This document shows positions 35,136-44,418 of a stretch of DNA of 64,000 nt, in pieces; the stretch's first letter is position 1; each line of letters begins with the position of its first letter. The position numbers and the translations under genes were made by a program. Source of the stretch: Alcaligenaceae bacterium (GTDB lineage Bacteria; Pseudomonadota; Gammaproteobacteria; Burkholderiales; Burkholderiaceae_B); contig JACCER010000017.1 of assembly GCA_013416445.1 (NCBI GenBank), positions 1 through 64,000 of the forward strand. The letters run 5' to 3'. The notes beneath the pieces are model-generated. The model did no database searches. It saw nothing but the letters and a program-made list of their open reading frames with translations, and was not told the origin of the DNA.

Positions 35136-36505
35136 TTGGTGCTCATACTAATATGTGTCATAGGGATGCCAATCAGACCTGTGCATGTGCTACTACTGTG
35201 AGACTTAAATACTAAGGCATCATGGATCCAGTGATGCTGGATGTGTTCTTGTTGTGTACCAGAGGCAATTGCAACGGTTAAGCTGTAATCTCCAATGGGA
35301 AGGATGGGCATTTTGAATTCAAATTTAGCCTCAATCGTTTCCTCAGGGGCTGCATGCAAGGGGTTTTCAGAATAAGTTATAAATGTGTTATCCCCAAACA
35401 ACGTTTGACCTAGTCGATCCTTGATGAAAAAACCAATAATTGGATTAACCAAACTTGTAGTAACACTGCAACAAATAACCAGTTGGACATCCTCGCCACC
35501 TACAACCCAATTTAAGCGGTTACCGTGTGCATCCAACAATTGCGCTGCCGTGATGGTTGCTCCGCCAACACCGAAGCCAGCGGCATCCATTGAAAAATTG
35601 AATAGCTCAATGTCATTGCGCAAGTTGGTTGCGTTAATAAAGTCACGGCGCATGTCTCGTGTTTCTGTGGTGATGGGCTGTGAAGCATTGGGTAAAGCCT
35701 CGGTATTTGAGTGCGTTGGTGGGGTGGGGCTCTGTCCTTGTTGTGATTCGTAAAGTGCAGCAAGGTATTGCTCTGCCGCACTTTTTGGTGACCCTTGGTA
35801 TTTTACTTGTCCATTTTGGAGCCAAACTGCACTTTGACAGAGGCTCGTTACAGCGCCTGTGTCATGGCTTACAAAAAGCACCGTACCATTTTCCATGAAT
35901 TTGCGCAGAAAACGCATGCATTTTTGTACAAAGAAAACATCGCCAACACTGAGCGCTTCATCAATGACCAGAATGTCGGCATCGACGTGGGCAATAACAG
36001 CAAAAGCCAGGCGGACGTACATGCCGCTGGAATAGGTTTTAACGGCTTGTTCAACAAATTGGCCAATATCCGCAAAAGCAATAATTTGCTCGAATCGCGC
36101 ATCGATTTCTGCATGAGTCAGCCCATAAAGTGCTGCCGTCATGTAAACATTTTCTCGCCCGGTGAATTCGGAGTTGAAGCCGGCGCCAAGCTCTAGTAGT
36201 GCGGCTACTTTTCCGTTGACAGTTATTGCTCCGCTTGTAGGGCTTAGCGTACCGCAAATTAGCTGTAGCAAGGTCGATTTACCAGACCCGTTGCGGCCGA
36301 TAATGCCGACGGTTTCCCCTTTTTTTATCTCAAAGGAGACATCGTGCAGGGCCCAGAATTCTCGAAAATACTGTTTTGGCGCCTTGCCTGTTAAGTGCTG
36401 CAGGCGCGGCAGAACGAATTGCTTCAGCCTGTCGTGTGGGGCGTCATAAATTTGATAGCATTTGCTCAAGTTTTGGACGCTAATGGCGATTTCATTAGAG
36501 GACAT
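35132..36505 (-). CDS. wzt: O-antigen ABC transporter ATP-binding protein with carbohydrate-binding domain
   Basis: A 457-aa ATPase. Residues 1-245 form the nucleotide-binding domain (Walker A GIIGRNGSGKST, signature YSSGMYVRLAFA, Walker B ILVIDEALSVGD). Residues 290-450 are a beta-sandwich Wzt C-terminal domain (GGATITAAQLLDAHGNRLNW, FFIKDRLGQTLFGDNT), which in such systems reads the terminal modification of the O-chain. AAGGA lies 7 bases before the ATG at 36505, inside the end of wzm. The long form with a C-terminal domain implies that the polymer is capped before export, perhaps by the adjacent methyltransferase. Confidence 0.9.
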   Translation of the reverse strand: MSSNEIAISVQNLSKCYQIYDAPHDRLKQFVLPRLQHLTGKAPKQYFREFWALHDVSFEIKKGETVGIIGRNGSGKSTLLQLICGTLSPTSGAITVNGKVAALLELGAGFNSEFTGRENVYMTAALYGLTHAEIDARFEQIIAFADIGQFVEQAVKTYSSGMYVRLAFAVIAHVDADILVIDEALSVGDVFFVQKCMRFLRKFMENGTVLFVSHDTGAVTSLCQSAVWLQNGQVKYQGSPKSAAEQYLAALYESQQGQSPTPPTHSNTEALPNASQPITTETRDMRRDFINATNLRNDIELFNFSMDAAGFGVGGATITAAQLLDAHGNRLNWVVGGEDVQLVICCSVTTSLVNPIIGFFIKDRLGQTLFGDNTFITYSENPLHAAPEETIEAKFEFKMPILPIGDYSLTVAIASGTQQEHIQHHWIHDALVFKSHSSSTCTGLIGIPMTHISMSTK

Positions 36506-37349
36506 CAGCGAATCCTTTTCTGGTTTTTTGAAACCAGGCATAACCGAGCCACGCTACTGCAATGGCTACAAGGGTATAAAGAGTAAGGCCGGTCCAGTTT
36601 GGGGTATGGCCCCATATAAGCACTTCGCGTGCTTGCTCAATAATAAATGTTAATGGATTCGCCATAATAATCGGGCGTACTGCTTCAGGCACAGCGGTAA
36701 GGGGGTACATGACCGGCGCCATAAACAGCATGATGGTGGTTAGTATCCCTATTGTTTGCCCCACGTCTCTTAAAAAGAGCCCCAGCGAGGCAAAGAACCA
36801 CCCCAGGCCTAGTGTTAGCACGATGAGCGGAAGTAGCACCAACGGAATAAACACGATAGTCCAGTGCAAATACCCGTGAAAAATGGTGAATACGGCTAAC
36901 AACACAATAAGGCTGACCGCGCTATGAAATAGCGCCGCACCCATTGTCACCACGGGCAAGATCTCTAGCGGGAAAACAACTTTTTTTACGTAACTGGTAT
37001 TGGATAGAATCAGGCCGGGAGCTCGGTTCAATACTTCGGCAAATAGGCCATGTACGATCATCCCGACAAACAAGATGATGGCAAAGTCTGTTTTGCTGTC
37101 ATTTGTACTGGCTGCTCCCCACCTGGCCTTGAATACGACGGCGAACACAAAGGTGTACACCAGTAGCATAAACACTGGGTTCAGAAAAGACCAAGCCAAG
37201 CCTAATACCGAGCCTTTGTAGCGGCCAATGACTTCACGCTTAGTCATTTGCGAGATCAATTGCCGATTGCGCCAAAGGCTGCGTACTAATGACGCAAGGC
37301 TGCTCTGTTGTGCTGCATGGGGATTACTGCCTTGCACACTAGGTATCAT
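36495..37349 (-). CDS. wzm: O-antigen ABC transporter permease
   Basis: A 284-aa ABC-2-type permease with six membrane helices; VIGRYKGSVLGLAWSFLNPV is the characteristic N-terminal segment of polysaccharide exporters (Wzm/KpsM), and PEAVRPIIMANPLTFIIEQA lies in the last third. It pairs with Wzt to move undecaprenyl-linked O-chain across the inner membrane. It overlaps rmlC by four bases and wzt by 11. Confidence 0.92.
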   Translation of the reverse strand: MIPSVQGSNPHAAQQSSLASLVRSLWRNRQLISQMTKREVIGRYKGSVLGLAWSFLNPVFMLLVYTFVFAVVFKARWGAASTNDSKTDFAIILFVGMIVHGLFAEVLNRAPGLILSNTSYVKKVVFPLEILPVVTMGAALFHSAVSLIVLLAVFTIFHGYLHWTIVFIPLVLLPLIVLTLGLGWFFASLGLFLRDVGQTIGILTTIMLFMAPVMYPLTAVPEAVRPIIMANPLTFIIEQAREVLIWGHTPNWTGLTLYTLVAIAVAWLGYAWFQKTRKGFADVL

Positions 37350-37891
37350 GTGAAGATCTCTGACTGGGCCAGCGGCAGGGCTTTTTTGTCTTTTTCGGAT
37401 AGCAAGGCATCACCGTTAAAAGGCCATTGAATACCAATTTCGGGGTCGTTCCATTGAATGCTGCGCTCGAAATTGGGGGCATAGTAGTCAGTGGTTTTAT
37501 AAAGCACCTCGGTTTTATCGCTTAGTGTTACAAAGCCATGGGCAAAGCCTTCGGGTACCCAAAGTTGCCTTTTGTTGTCAGCCGATAGTACTTCGCCCAC
37601 CCACTTTCCGAAGGTGGGAGAATCTTTGCGAATATCGACAGCAACATCAAATATTTCCCCCGCTACGACACGAACCAGTTTGCCTTGGGCTTGTTGTGTT
37701 TGGTAGTGCAGCCCGCGTAATACATTTTTTGCTGAGCGCGAGTGGTTATCTTGTACAAAGATTATTTTTTTGCCGATAGCCGCTTCGAATTGAGCCTGGT
37801 TAAAGCTTTCAAAGAAAAAGCCCCTGTCATCTCCAAAAACTTTTGGTTCAAGCAAAATGACGTCAGGAATAGCTAATGGGGTTGCTTGCAT
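37346..37891 (-). CDS. rmlC: dTDP-4-dehydrorhamnose 3,5-epimerase
   Basis: A 181-aa cupin enzyme of normal length. Motifs are FGDDRGFFFESFN, FVQDNHSRSAKNVLRGLHYQ (holding the catalytic His), GKLVRVVAGEIFDVAVDIRK and VPEGFAHGFVTLSD. It is the third enzyme of dTDP-L-rhamnose synthesis. It is part of the rmlB-D-A-C operon with near-touching genes (stop and start overlap with rmlA by one base). Confidence 0.96.
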   Translation of the reverse strand: MQATPLAIPDVILLEPKVFGDDRGFFFESFNQAQFEAAIGKKIIFVQDNHSRSAKNVLRGLHYQTQQAQGKLVRVVAGEIFDVAVDIRKDSPTFGKWVGEVLSADNKRQLWVPEGFAHGFVTLSDKTEVLYKTTDYYAPNFERSIQWNDPEIGIQWPFNGDALLSEKDKKALPLAQSEIFT

Positions 37892-38772
37892 TAATACACC
37901 GTCTCGTTAAGTAGTCGTACCAAATATTGCCCGTAACCGTTTTTTAATAGTGGCTGCGCCAGCTTTTCCAGTTGGGCAGCGTCTATCCACTTTTGGCGGT
38001 AGGCGATTTCTTCTGGGCATGAAACCTTCAGGCCTTGACGGGTTTCAAGTGTGGAAATAAATTGGCTTGCTTCCAGTAGGGACTCGTGCGTGCCGGTGTC
38101 CAGCCACGCATATCCGCGGCCCATGATTTCCACATTAAGCTTGTCTTGTTCCAGATACAGGCGATTCAGGTCGGTAATTTCCAGTTCACCACGGGGGGAT
38201 GGCTGCAAGTTTTTAGCCAGATCTATGACTTGGTTATCGTAAAAGTATAGGCCTGTGACGGCATAGCTTGACTTGGGCTTGGCAGGTTTTTCTTCTAAAG
38301 ACAATACCTTGCCTTCGGCGTTGAATTCGGCCACCCCATAGCGTTCTGGGTCGTGCACGTGGTAGGCAAAGACGCTGGCGCCATCGTTGCGCTGCATGGC
38401 GCTGCCCAGCAGCTTATGAATATCGTGGCCGTAAAAAATATTATCGCCCAGCACCAGGGCAGAGTAATCATTGCCGATAAAGTCTTCGCCAATAATAAAA
38501 GCCTGGGCCAAGCCGTCGGGGCTGGCTTGTACCGCGTACTGCAGGTTCAGGCCCCATTGGCTGCCATCACCCAGCAGTTGCTCAAAGCGGGGTGTGTCTT
38601 GTGGTGTGGAAATAATAAGAATGTCGCGTATGCCGGCCAGCATCAAGGTACTTAGCGGGTAGTAAACCATGGGCTTGTCATATACAGGCAGCAACTGCTT
38701 GCTGATGGCCAGTGTCGCGGGATGTAGACGGGTGCCAGAGCCTCCCGCCAGGATGATGCCTTTACGCTTCAT
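37891..38772 (-). CDS. rmlA: Glucose-1-phosphate thymidylyltransferase
   Basis: A 293-aa nucleotidyltransferase with the RmlA signature [20 protein letters not shown], the substrate loop [20 protein letters not shown] and [16 protein letters not shown]. It makes dTDP-glucose, the first step to dTDP-L-rhamnose. The final product normally inhibits it allosterically. Length and motifs are normal; it abuts rmlD. Confidence 0.96.
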   Translation of the reverse strand: MKRKGIILAGGSGTRLHPATLAISKQLLPVYDKPMVYYPLSTLMLAGIRDILIISTPQDTPRFEQLLGDGSQWGLNLQYAVQASPDGLAQAFIIGEDFIGNDYSALVLGDNIFYGHDIHKLLGSAMQRNDGASVFAYHVHDPERYGVAEFNAEGKVLSLEEKPAKPKSSYAVTGLYFYDNQVIDLAKNLQPSPRGELEITDLNRLYLEQDKLNVEIMGRGYAWLDTGTHESLLEASQFISTLETRQGLKVSCPEEIAYRQKWIDAAQLEKLAQPLLKNGYGQYLVRLLNETVY

Positions 38773-39666
38773 TTAGATTTCCGTTTTTGTAAGCTGAGCT
38801 ATGGTGCGATCAGCATAGGTGGTCCAATGGGGGATTTCCAGGCCCAAGGCCTTGCTAAGCTTGCTGATATCCAGGCGTGAATTCTTCGGTCTTTTCGCCG
38901 GTAGTGGATATTCTTCGGTTTGGATGGGGCGAATTTGCTGTGTCCCCGGCAGTTTCAGTGCCATGCCGTTTTCCATCAGTTTGGTAACAATATGCGTGGC
39001 GTAACCGTGCCAGCTGACCTCACCTGCGCAGGTCAAATGGTACACCCCGTACGCGATAGCGCTTTTCTTGTGCGCGGCTATGGCCAGGGCTGTCACGTCG
39101 GCGATAAGCTCGGCTGAAGTGGGCGCCCCGATCTGGTCTGCAACGATGCTAAGGTTGTCGCGTTCGACAGCCAGCCGCATGATGGTTTTGATGAAGTTGA
39201 TGCTGTGGGCTGAAAATACCCAGCTTGTACGAAAAATGAGTGCCTGGCAGCCGGTGTCCAGTATGGCCTGCTCACCCGCCAGCTTGGTGCGACCGTAGGC
39301 GCTTTGCGGGTTGGTTGCGTCGGTTTCAGTATAAACGCCGGCCTTTTCGCCGTCGTATACATAGTCGGTAGAATAATGCACCAACAGGGCGTTGGTTTTC
39401 TTGGCGTATTCAGCCAGCACTTTGACGGCCTCGGCATTGACCGTGTGTGCCGTGGCTTCGTCGCTTTCTGCCTTGTCTACCGCCGTATAGGCAGCTGCGT
39501 TAACGATAATTTCGGGCGCATAGGTGTTTAGTACCCGTTGCAGGCTGGCCAGGTCTGCCAGGTTGGCTTCTTGCCGACTGGGCGCGATGACTTCGCCTAG
39601 CGGCAGCAACGTGCGCTGAAGCTGGTGGCCTACCTGGCCATTTTTACCTAATAGCAGTATTTTCAT
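38773..39666 (-). CDS. rmlD: dTDP-4-dehydrorhamnose reductase
   Basis: A 297-aa reductase with the N-terminal nucleotide-binding [14 protein letters not shown], the segment [13 protein letters not shown] and the catalytic [10 protein letters not shown]. It carries out the last step of dTDP-L-rhamnose synthesis. It overlaps rmlB by four bases. The gene order B-D-A-C is common in proteobacteria. Confidence 0.96.
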   Translation of the reverse strand: MKILLLGKNGQVGHQLQRTLLPLGEVIAPSRQEANLADLASLQRVLNTYAPEIIVNAAAYTAVDKAESDEATAHTVNAEAVKVLAEYAKKTNALLVHYSTDYVYDGEKAGVYTETDATNPQSAYGRTKLAGEQAILDTGCQALIFRTSWVFSAHSINFIKTIMRLAVERDNLSIVADQIGAPTSAELIADVTALAIAAHKKSAIAYGVYHLTCAGEVSWHGYATHIVTKLMENGMALKLPGTQQIRPIQTEEYPLPAKRPKNSRLDISKLSKALGLEIPHWTTYADRTIAQLTKTEI

Positions 39667-40724
39667 GTTGTGTATTGTTTATTGACCCAGTCTTGGTAGG
39701 CGCCGCTACTGACATTGGTGACCCACGGTTGGTTGTCCAGATACCATTGCACGGTTTTACGGATGCCTGTTTCGAAGGTTTCCGAAGGCTTCCAGCCCAG
39801 TTCCTTTTCTAACTTGGTTGCGTCGATGGCATAGCGCCTGTCGTGACCGGCGCGGTCTTTCACGTAGGTGATCTGGGTATGGTAGGGTTGGCCATCTGCG
39901 CGCGGCTGCAGCTCGTCTAGAATGGCGCACAATTCCCTGACAACATCCAGGTTGGCTTTTTCGTTCCAGCCGCCTACGTTATATACCTCGCCTAGTTGTC
40001 CGGCTTCCAGCACACGCCTGATGGCGCTGCAGTGGTCTTTAACATATAGCCAGTCGCGAACCTGCTGGCCGTCGCCATAAATGGGTAATGGCTTGCCGGC
40101 CAGGGCATTTAGTATGCAAAGCGGGATCAGCTTTTCGGGGAAATGGTAAGGGCCGTAGTTGTTGGAGCAATTGGTGGTGACTACCGGCAGGCCATAGGTA
40201 TGGTGATAAGCGCGCACCAAGTGGTCTGATGCCGCCTTGCTGGCAGAATAGGGGCTGTTGGGTTCGTAGCGGTTGGTTTCGCTGAAGGCAGGGTCTGTTT
40301 TACTTAATGACCCGTACACTTCGTCTGTAGAAACATGCAGGAAGCGGAAGTTGTCTTTTTCTTCGCCTTCCAAGGCGTTCCAGTAGGCTCTTGCGGCTTC
40401 CAGCAAATGGAATGTGCCGACAATATTGGTTTGGATGAAATCTTCCGGGCCGTGTATGGACCTGTCTACATGGCTTTCAGCCGCAAAATTGACCACAGCG
40501 CGTGGCTTGTGCTGGGCCAACAGGCGGGTAATCAGGGCCGCGTCGCCAATATCGCCGCGAACAAATAGATGTTGTTCGTTGCCTGCAAGGCTGGCCAGGT
40601 TTTCGAGGTTGCCAGCGTAAGTAAGCTTATCAATGTTGATAACAGCTTCGTTGCTGATAGCTAACCAATCTAGTACAAAATTTGAACCTATAAAGCCGGC
40701 GCCGCCGGTGACTAAAATACTCAT
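39663..40724 (-). CDS. rmlB: dTDP-glucose 4,6-dehydratase
   Basis: A 353-aa dehydratase with [18 protein letters not shown], the active-site [11 protein letters not shown] (Asp/Glu pair) and [20 protein letters not shown] with the catalytic Tyr/Lys. It is the first gene of the long minus-strand O-antigen operon, so the promoter should lie in 40725-41026. Confidence 0.96.
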   Translation of the reverse strand: MSILVTGGAGFIGSNFVLDWLAISNEAVINIDKLTYAGNLENLASLAGNEQHLFVRGDIGDAALITRLLAQHKPRAVVNFAAESHVDRSIHGPEDFIQTNIVGTFHLLEAARAYWNALEGEEKDNFRFLHVSTDEVYGSLSKTDPAFSETNRYEPNSPYSASKAASDHLVRAYHHTYGLPVVTTNCSNNYGPYHFPEKLIPLCILNALAGKPLPIYGDGQQVRDWLYVKDHCSAIRRVLEAGQLGEVYNVGGWNEKANLDVVRELCAILDELQPRADGQPYHTQITYVKDRAGHDRRYAIDATKLEKELGWKPSETFETGIRKTVQWYLDNQPWVTNVSSGAYQDWVNKQYTT

Positions 40725-41026
40725 GTTTTAATAATCCCTGTGCATTGCAACTGGAAGCTTGTCCGCGGATAAGAAACGAAATTTAGCGCCCCGCCCGACC
40801 TTGGCATGCAAAAATGTTTAGGTCGAATTTTCTACGGCAACGAGCAGAATGAACAGGTATAGAATGCAACTTTTTATAAGATACCTGTTTAGCGCTTATG
40901 TAAAGGCGGAACATTGTAACATTCGACTAGTTTATGATAATAATACAGTAGTGTATTAGGGTTTTTACGGGGGTGGGCAAGTTTTGCCAGATGCAAAGCG
41001 ATACAAAACAAACGCCAGGAAGCAAA
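40725..41026. other. Divergent control region between rmlB and the GT2 gene
   Basis: About 300 bases without a gene. The part from 40850 to 40970 is AT-rich (with TATAAG- and TATGATAATAATACAG-like stretches) and should hold promoters for both directions. No operator or RNA element could be named. Confidence 0.5.
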
Positions 41027-41866
41027 ATGCAAGAACCGCTGGTTGAGATTTTAATGGCTACCTACAATGGTGCTCTGTTCTTGCCGGCCCAGATCGAGTC
41101 GCTCTTGGGGCAGACTTATGGCAATTGGCGGCTGCTCGTACATGACGATGGTTCGCAGGATTCCACCGCCCAGCTTGTGGCCAATTACGCACTTCGCTAC
41201 CCTGAACGGATCACCGTATTGCGAGACGGCGTTGCGTGTGGTGGCGCAAAGTACAATTTTGCTCATTTAATGGCCCACGCCTCGGCAGATTACATCATGT
41301 TTGCCGATCAGGATGATATTTGGTTGCCGGGCAAGGTGCAGGACTCGTTGCGGTGCTTGATGGCTGAAGAGGCGATGCTAGGCAAACACATACCCACGGC
41401 TGTTTTCACGGACCTGACGGTAGTGGACGAAACCTTGGGTGTTATTGCCCAGTCTTTTTGGGCATTCCAGAATCTTAAGCCGCAGCTGCTGGCCGGGCGC
41501 CTCGAAAACCTGGCAGTTCGTAATTGCGTGACGGGCTGCACGCTACTCATGAATCGTGCCGCGCTTTCCGTTTGCTTACCCGTGTTGCCGGTTGCTGTGA
41601 TGCATGACTGGTGGTGCGCCTTGAAAGTTTTGCAGACGCAGGGAACGCTAATACCGTTAGATGTTCCAACCATTCTATACAGGCAGCACTCTGGAAATGT
41701 AGTGGGTGCCAGGCAATGGAGCAGATCTGTTGTTTTTCACAAAATATTGCGTTTTTCTCGGTACAGAAAGGACTTCATGGCCAGTTATCGTATGGCCAAG
41801 TATTTTTTGCCTCGCTGTAATATTTTTTCTTTTTGTATAAGAAAGCTGATGCTCGCGGCTCGATAG
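41027..41866 (+). CDS. Glycosyltransferase family 2
   Basis: A 279-aa GT2 with VEILMATYNGALFLPAQIES, HDDGSQDST and MFADQDDIWLPGKV (the DxD metal site), as in rhamnosyl- and related transferases of O-antigen clusters. AGGA lies 6 bases before the ATG at 41027; the frame opens earlier with a GTG at 40973 and an ATG at 40991 without ribosome sites. It transfers a sugar to the growing lipid-linked chain; the donor is not known, but dTDP-rhamnose is likely from context. Confidence 0.82.
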   Translation: MQEPLVEILMATYNGALFLPAQIESLLGQTYGNWRLLVHDDGSQDSTAQLVANYALRYPERITVLRDGVACGGAKYNFAHLMAHASADYIMFADQDDIWLPGKVQDSLRCLMAEEAMLGKHIPTAVFTDLTVVDETLGVIAQSFWAFQNLKPQLLAGRLENLAVRNCVTGCTLLMNRAALSVCLPVLPVAVMHDWWCALKVLQTQGTLIPLDVPTILYRQHSGNVVGARQWSRSVVFHKILRFSRYRKDFMASYRMAKYFLPRCNIFSFCIRKLMLAAR

Positions 41867-41941
41867 TTGCTGGCCAGATGCCAAGGCCTGTAGCCGGGCT
41901 ACAATCTTTTATACTTATCTTGCCCAAAATCATGGCGTTAC

Positions 41942-43324
41942 ATGAAGCTTAACCCTCGTTATGCACCGACGCTGGCAGAGCGCTACCCCATTGCGTTGTG
42001 TGCCGGCATAGTGGATTTTCTGCTGATCATCATGGGCAGCTATGTTGCCTATTTTTGGCGATTCGGCAACTGGTTGATGGTTGATCACTATTTGACAGCA
42101 ACCTTGGTGATCGCCCTGATGGTGGTGGTATGTCAACTAATGCTGGGCACTTATCTGTCTTGGCGTGGACGGCAGTTTTTCCAGCAATTGGGCCGGGTAT
42201 ACGCGGGCTGGTTACTGGCTTTAGCCATTATTACTGGCTTGGCAGTTTTCCTCAAGGTGGCAGATAGCTATTCACGGGTCTGGCTGGTAATGGCCCTGGC
42301 TACGGCGTTAGGCTCGCTCAGTATCTTCAGGTTGGTGGCCTTTCTTGTTTTGCGGCGTATACGCATGAAGGGCGGCAATCTTAAGCGGGCAATGGTGATC
42401 GAGGCGGGCGCATCTGCCGCTAACCTCAAGTCCAGGCTAGCGGAACTGCCCGAGCATGGCTATCAGGTAGTCAAGGTCTTGCAATTTGAACATGCCCCGG
42501 AATGGCTGGATGCGCTGGCTGCTGAAGTCGTTGCCAGCGGCGCCCATGAGCTTTGGTTGTGCTTGCCTTTGCAAGAAGGCGAATCGATTAAAACAATTAT
42601 GCATGCCTTACGCCACCAAACGGTCGATATCCGCTATTTGCCTGATTTGGGCGATTTGCCGTTGCTGAATCACCGTGTTAGCGATATTGCGGGCTTATAT
42701 GCGCTGGATATCAGTCGCAGCCCCATGGAGGGGCCGGCTCGTTTGGTCAAGCGTATGGAAGACCTGGTGTTGGGGCTTGTTATTTCGATTGTCATGTTCC
42801 CAATATGCATTGTTATTGCATTAGCAATTAAATTGACTTCGCCAGGGCCTATTATTTTCAAGCAATATCGCACAGGCATAGGCGGCAAGCGTTTCAAGGT
42901 TTATAAATTCCGGTCCATGGAGGTGCATGAAGAAAGTTCGGGCAATGTGATGCAGGCGCATTATGGTGACCCGCGCATTACCAAGTTAGGCGCTTTTTTA
43001 CGACGCAGCAGCCTTGATGAACTGCCTCAGTTTTACAACGTGCTGCAAGGTCGTATGTCGATTGTCGGCCCTCGTCCGCATGCCCTTGCGCATAACGAAC
43101 ACTATAAAGACATGGTGGAATCGTATATGCAGCGGCATAAGGTCAAGCCGGGTATTACTGGGTGGGCACAGGTGAATGGCTACCGGGGCGTAACCGATAC
43201 GCTCGAAAAAATGGAAAAACGCGTTGAGCACGACCTTTGGTATATCAATAATTGGTCGCTGTGGCTGGACTTAAGGATTATTGCCCAGACGGTTTATAAA
43301 GGCTTTGTGAACGGGCAGCCCTAA
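41942..43324 (+). CDS. Undecaprenyl-phosphate sugar-1-phosphate transferase (WcaJ/polyisoprenyl-phosphate type)
   Basis: A 460-aa protein. Four N-terminal helices precede a CoA-binding-like domain (about 140-260). The C-terminal bacterial sugar transferase domain starts with a membrane segment (DLVLGLVISIVMFPICIVIA) and holds LTSPGPIIFKQYRTG, FKVYKFRSM, DELPQFYNVLQGRMSIVGPR and KPGITGWAQVNGYRG. It loads the first sugar phosphate on undecaprenyl phosphate. A second initiating enzyme of the WecA type is encoded at 59088, so the cell may make two lipid-linked polymers. Confidence 0.92.
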   Translation: MKLNPRYAPTLAERYPIALCAGIVDFLLIIMGSYVAYFWRFGNWLMVDHYLTATLVIALMVVVCQLMLGTYLSWRGRQFFQQLGRVYAGWLLALAIITGLAVFLKVADSYSRVWLVMALATALGSLSIFRLVAFLVLRRIRMKGGNLKRAMVIEAGASAANLKSRLAELPEHGYQVVKVLQFEHAPEWLDALAAEVVASGAHELWLCLPLQEGESIKTIMHALRHQTVDIRYLPDLGDLPLLNHRVSDIAGLYALDISRSPMEGPARLVKRMEDLVLGLVISIVMFPICIVIALAIKLTSPGPIIFKQYRTGIGGKRFKVYKFRSMEVHEESSGNVMQAHYGDPRITKLGAFLRRSSLDELPQFYNVLQGRMSIVGPRPHALAHNEHYKDMVESYMQRHKVKPGITGWAQVNGYRGVTDTLEKMEKRVEHDLWYINNWSLWLDLRIIAQTVYKGFVNGQP

Positions 43325-43350
43325 AAACAACCAAGCATAAACAATACCTC

Positions 43351-44289
43351 ATGGTGGATAACAACGCTTTGCGCACGAAAGTGATCGTTCCTACCTACAA
43401 CGGTGGGCAGGTATGGAAGGTCAGCGCCCAAGCGCTAGCCCGCGCGTGGGCGGCAACGCCACAGGTGTCAGGGGTGCTGGTTGTGGACTCATCTTCGCAC
43501 GACGATACCGTGGCGGTCGCCAGCGCTGGCGGTTTTACGGTGCAAGTGATCGATTCCCGCGATTTTGATCACGCCGGAACTCGCAACCGCGCCTGTGCTA
43601 CGGTAATGAGCGAAGCCGATATTGTGGTGTTCCTGACGCAAGATGCCATCCTGGCCTCTGATGCCTCGTTAAGGAAGTTGATTCATGCGTTTGCTGACCC
43701 TGGCGTGGCCGTGGCTTATGGAAGGCAACTGCCTCATACCGACGCAAACCCCCTTGCCGCGCATGCACGTTCCTTCAATTACCGCGAACACAGTTACGTT
43801 AGCGGCAAGGAAAGTAAGCAAACCATGGGGCTGAAAACGGTATTTACGTCGAACTCATTTGCGGCGTATCGCGTGTCGGTGTTCCAGGAATTAGGTGGGT
43901 TTCCGGAAAAAAATATACTTAGCGAAGACATGTATTTTGCGGCCAAGGCCGTTCTGGCCGGGCATAAGGTGGCCTATGTGGCAGACGCTGCCGTATTGCA
44001 TTCGCATAACTACACACCAGTGGAAGAATTCCGGCGCTACTTCGATATTGGCGTATTTCACCACGACGAGGCCTGGATAGCGCAGGCCTTTGGCGGTGCG
44101 GGGGGCGAAGGTAAGCGGTTTGTTTTTTCAGAACTGCGGTATTTGCTCAAGCGCGCACCAGCCTGGATTCCTCGGGCTTGTCTCCATAACGGATTGAAAA
44201 TATTGGGATATAAGCTGGGGAAAAACTATACGCGGCTGCCAATGGCGCTAAGGCGATGGTTCAGCATGCACAAGAAATATTGGCAATGA
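43351..44289 (+). CDS. Glycosyltransferase family 2, rhamnosyltransferase-like
   Basis: A 312-aa GT2 with KVIVPTYNGGQVWKVSAQAL, VVDSSSHDDTV, SRDFDHAGTRNRAC and VFLTQDAILASD, closest in pattern to dTDP-rhamnosyltransferases. It lies 26 bases after the WcaJ-type gene and is likely cotranscribed with it. Specificity is inferred from motif and from the rml genes nearby. Confidence 0.82.
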   Translation: MVDNNALRTKVIVPTYNGGQVWKVSAQALARAWAATPQVSGVLVVDSSSHDDTVAVASAGGFTVQVIDSRDFDHAGTRNRACATVMSEADIVVFLTQDAILASDASLRKLIHAFADPGVAVAYGRQLPHTDANPLAAHARSFNYREHSYVSGKESKQTMGLKTVFTSNSFAAYRVSVFQELGGFPEKNILSEDMYFAAKAVLAGHKVAYVADAAVLHSHNYTPVEEFRRYFDIGVFHHDEAWIAQAFGGAGGEGKRFVFSELRYLLKRAPAWIPRACLHNGLKILGYKLGKNYTRLPMALRRWFSMHKKYWQ

Positions 44290-44380
44290 TCCGATAAGCC
44301 CTCCGCCTGAATTGCCGTAAATCCTCAAGCTAAATACAGTTATTTATATCAATTTGCGTCAATATGTATCATAATCCGAC

Positions 44381-44396
44381 TGTCATCAATGTGACA
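44381..44396. promoter_or_regulatory. Inverted repeat, possible operator of the autotransporter gene
   Basis: TGTCA-TCAATG-TGACA, followed by an overlapping ATCAAT/ATTGAT pair, 22 bases before the autotransporter ATG in an AT-rich gap. This placement suits repression or activation by a dimeric regulator; none is named. Confidence 0.45.
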
Positions 44397-44418
44397 TATT
44401 GATCTATCGGAGAACACT

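Noticed and set aside
44381-44396. Calling the inverted repeat a specific regulator site (for example Fnr/Crp)
   Set aside because: TGTCA/TGACA does not match the TTGAT or TGTGA half-sites well enough to name a regulator.
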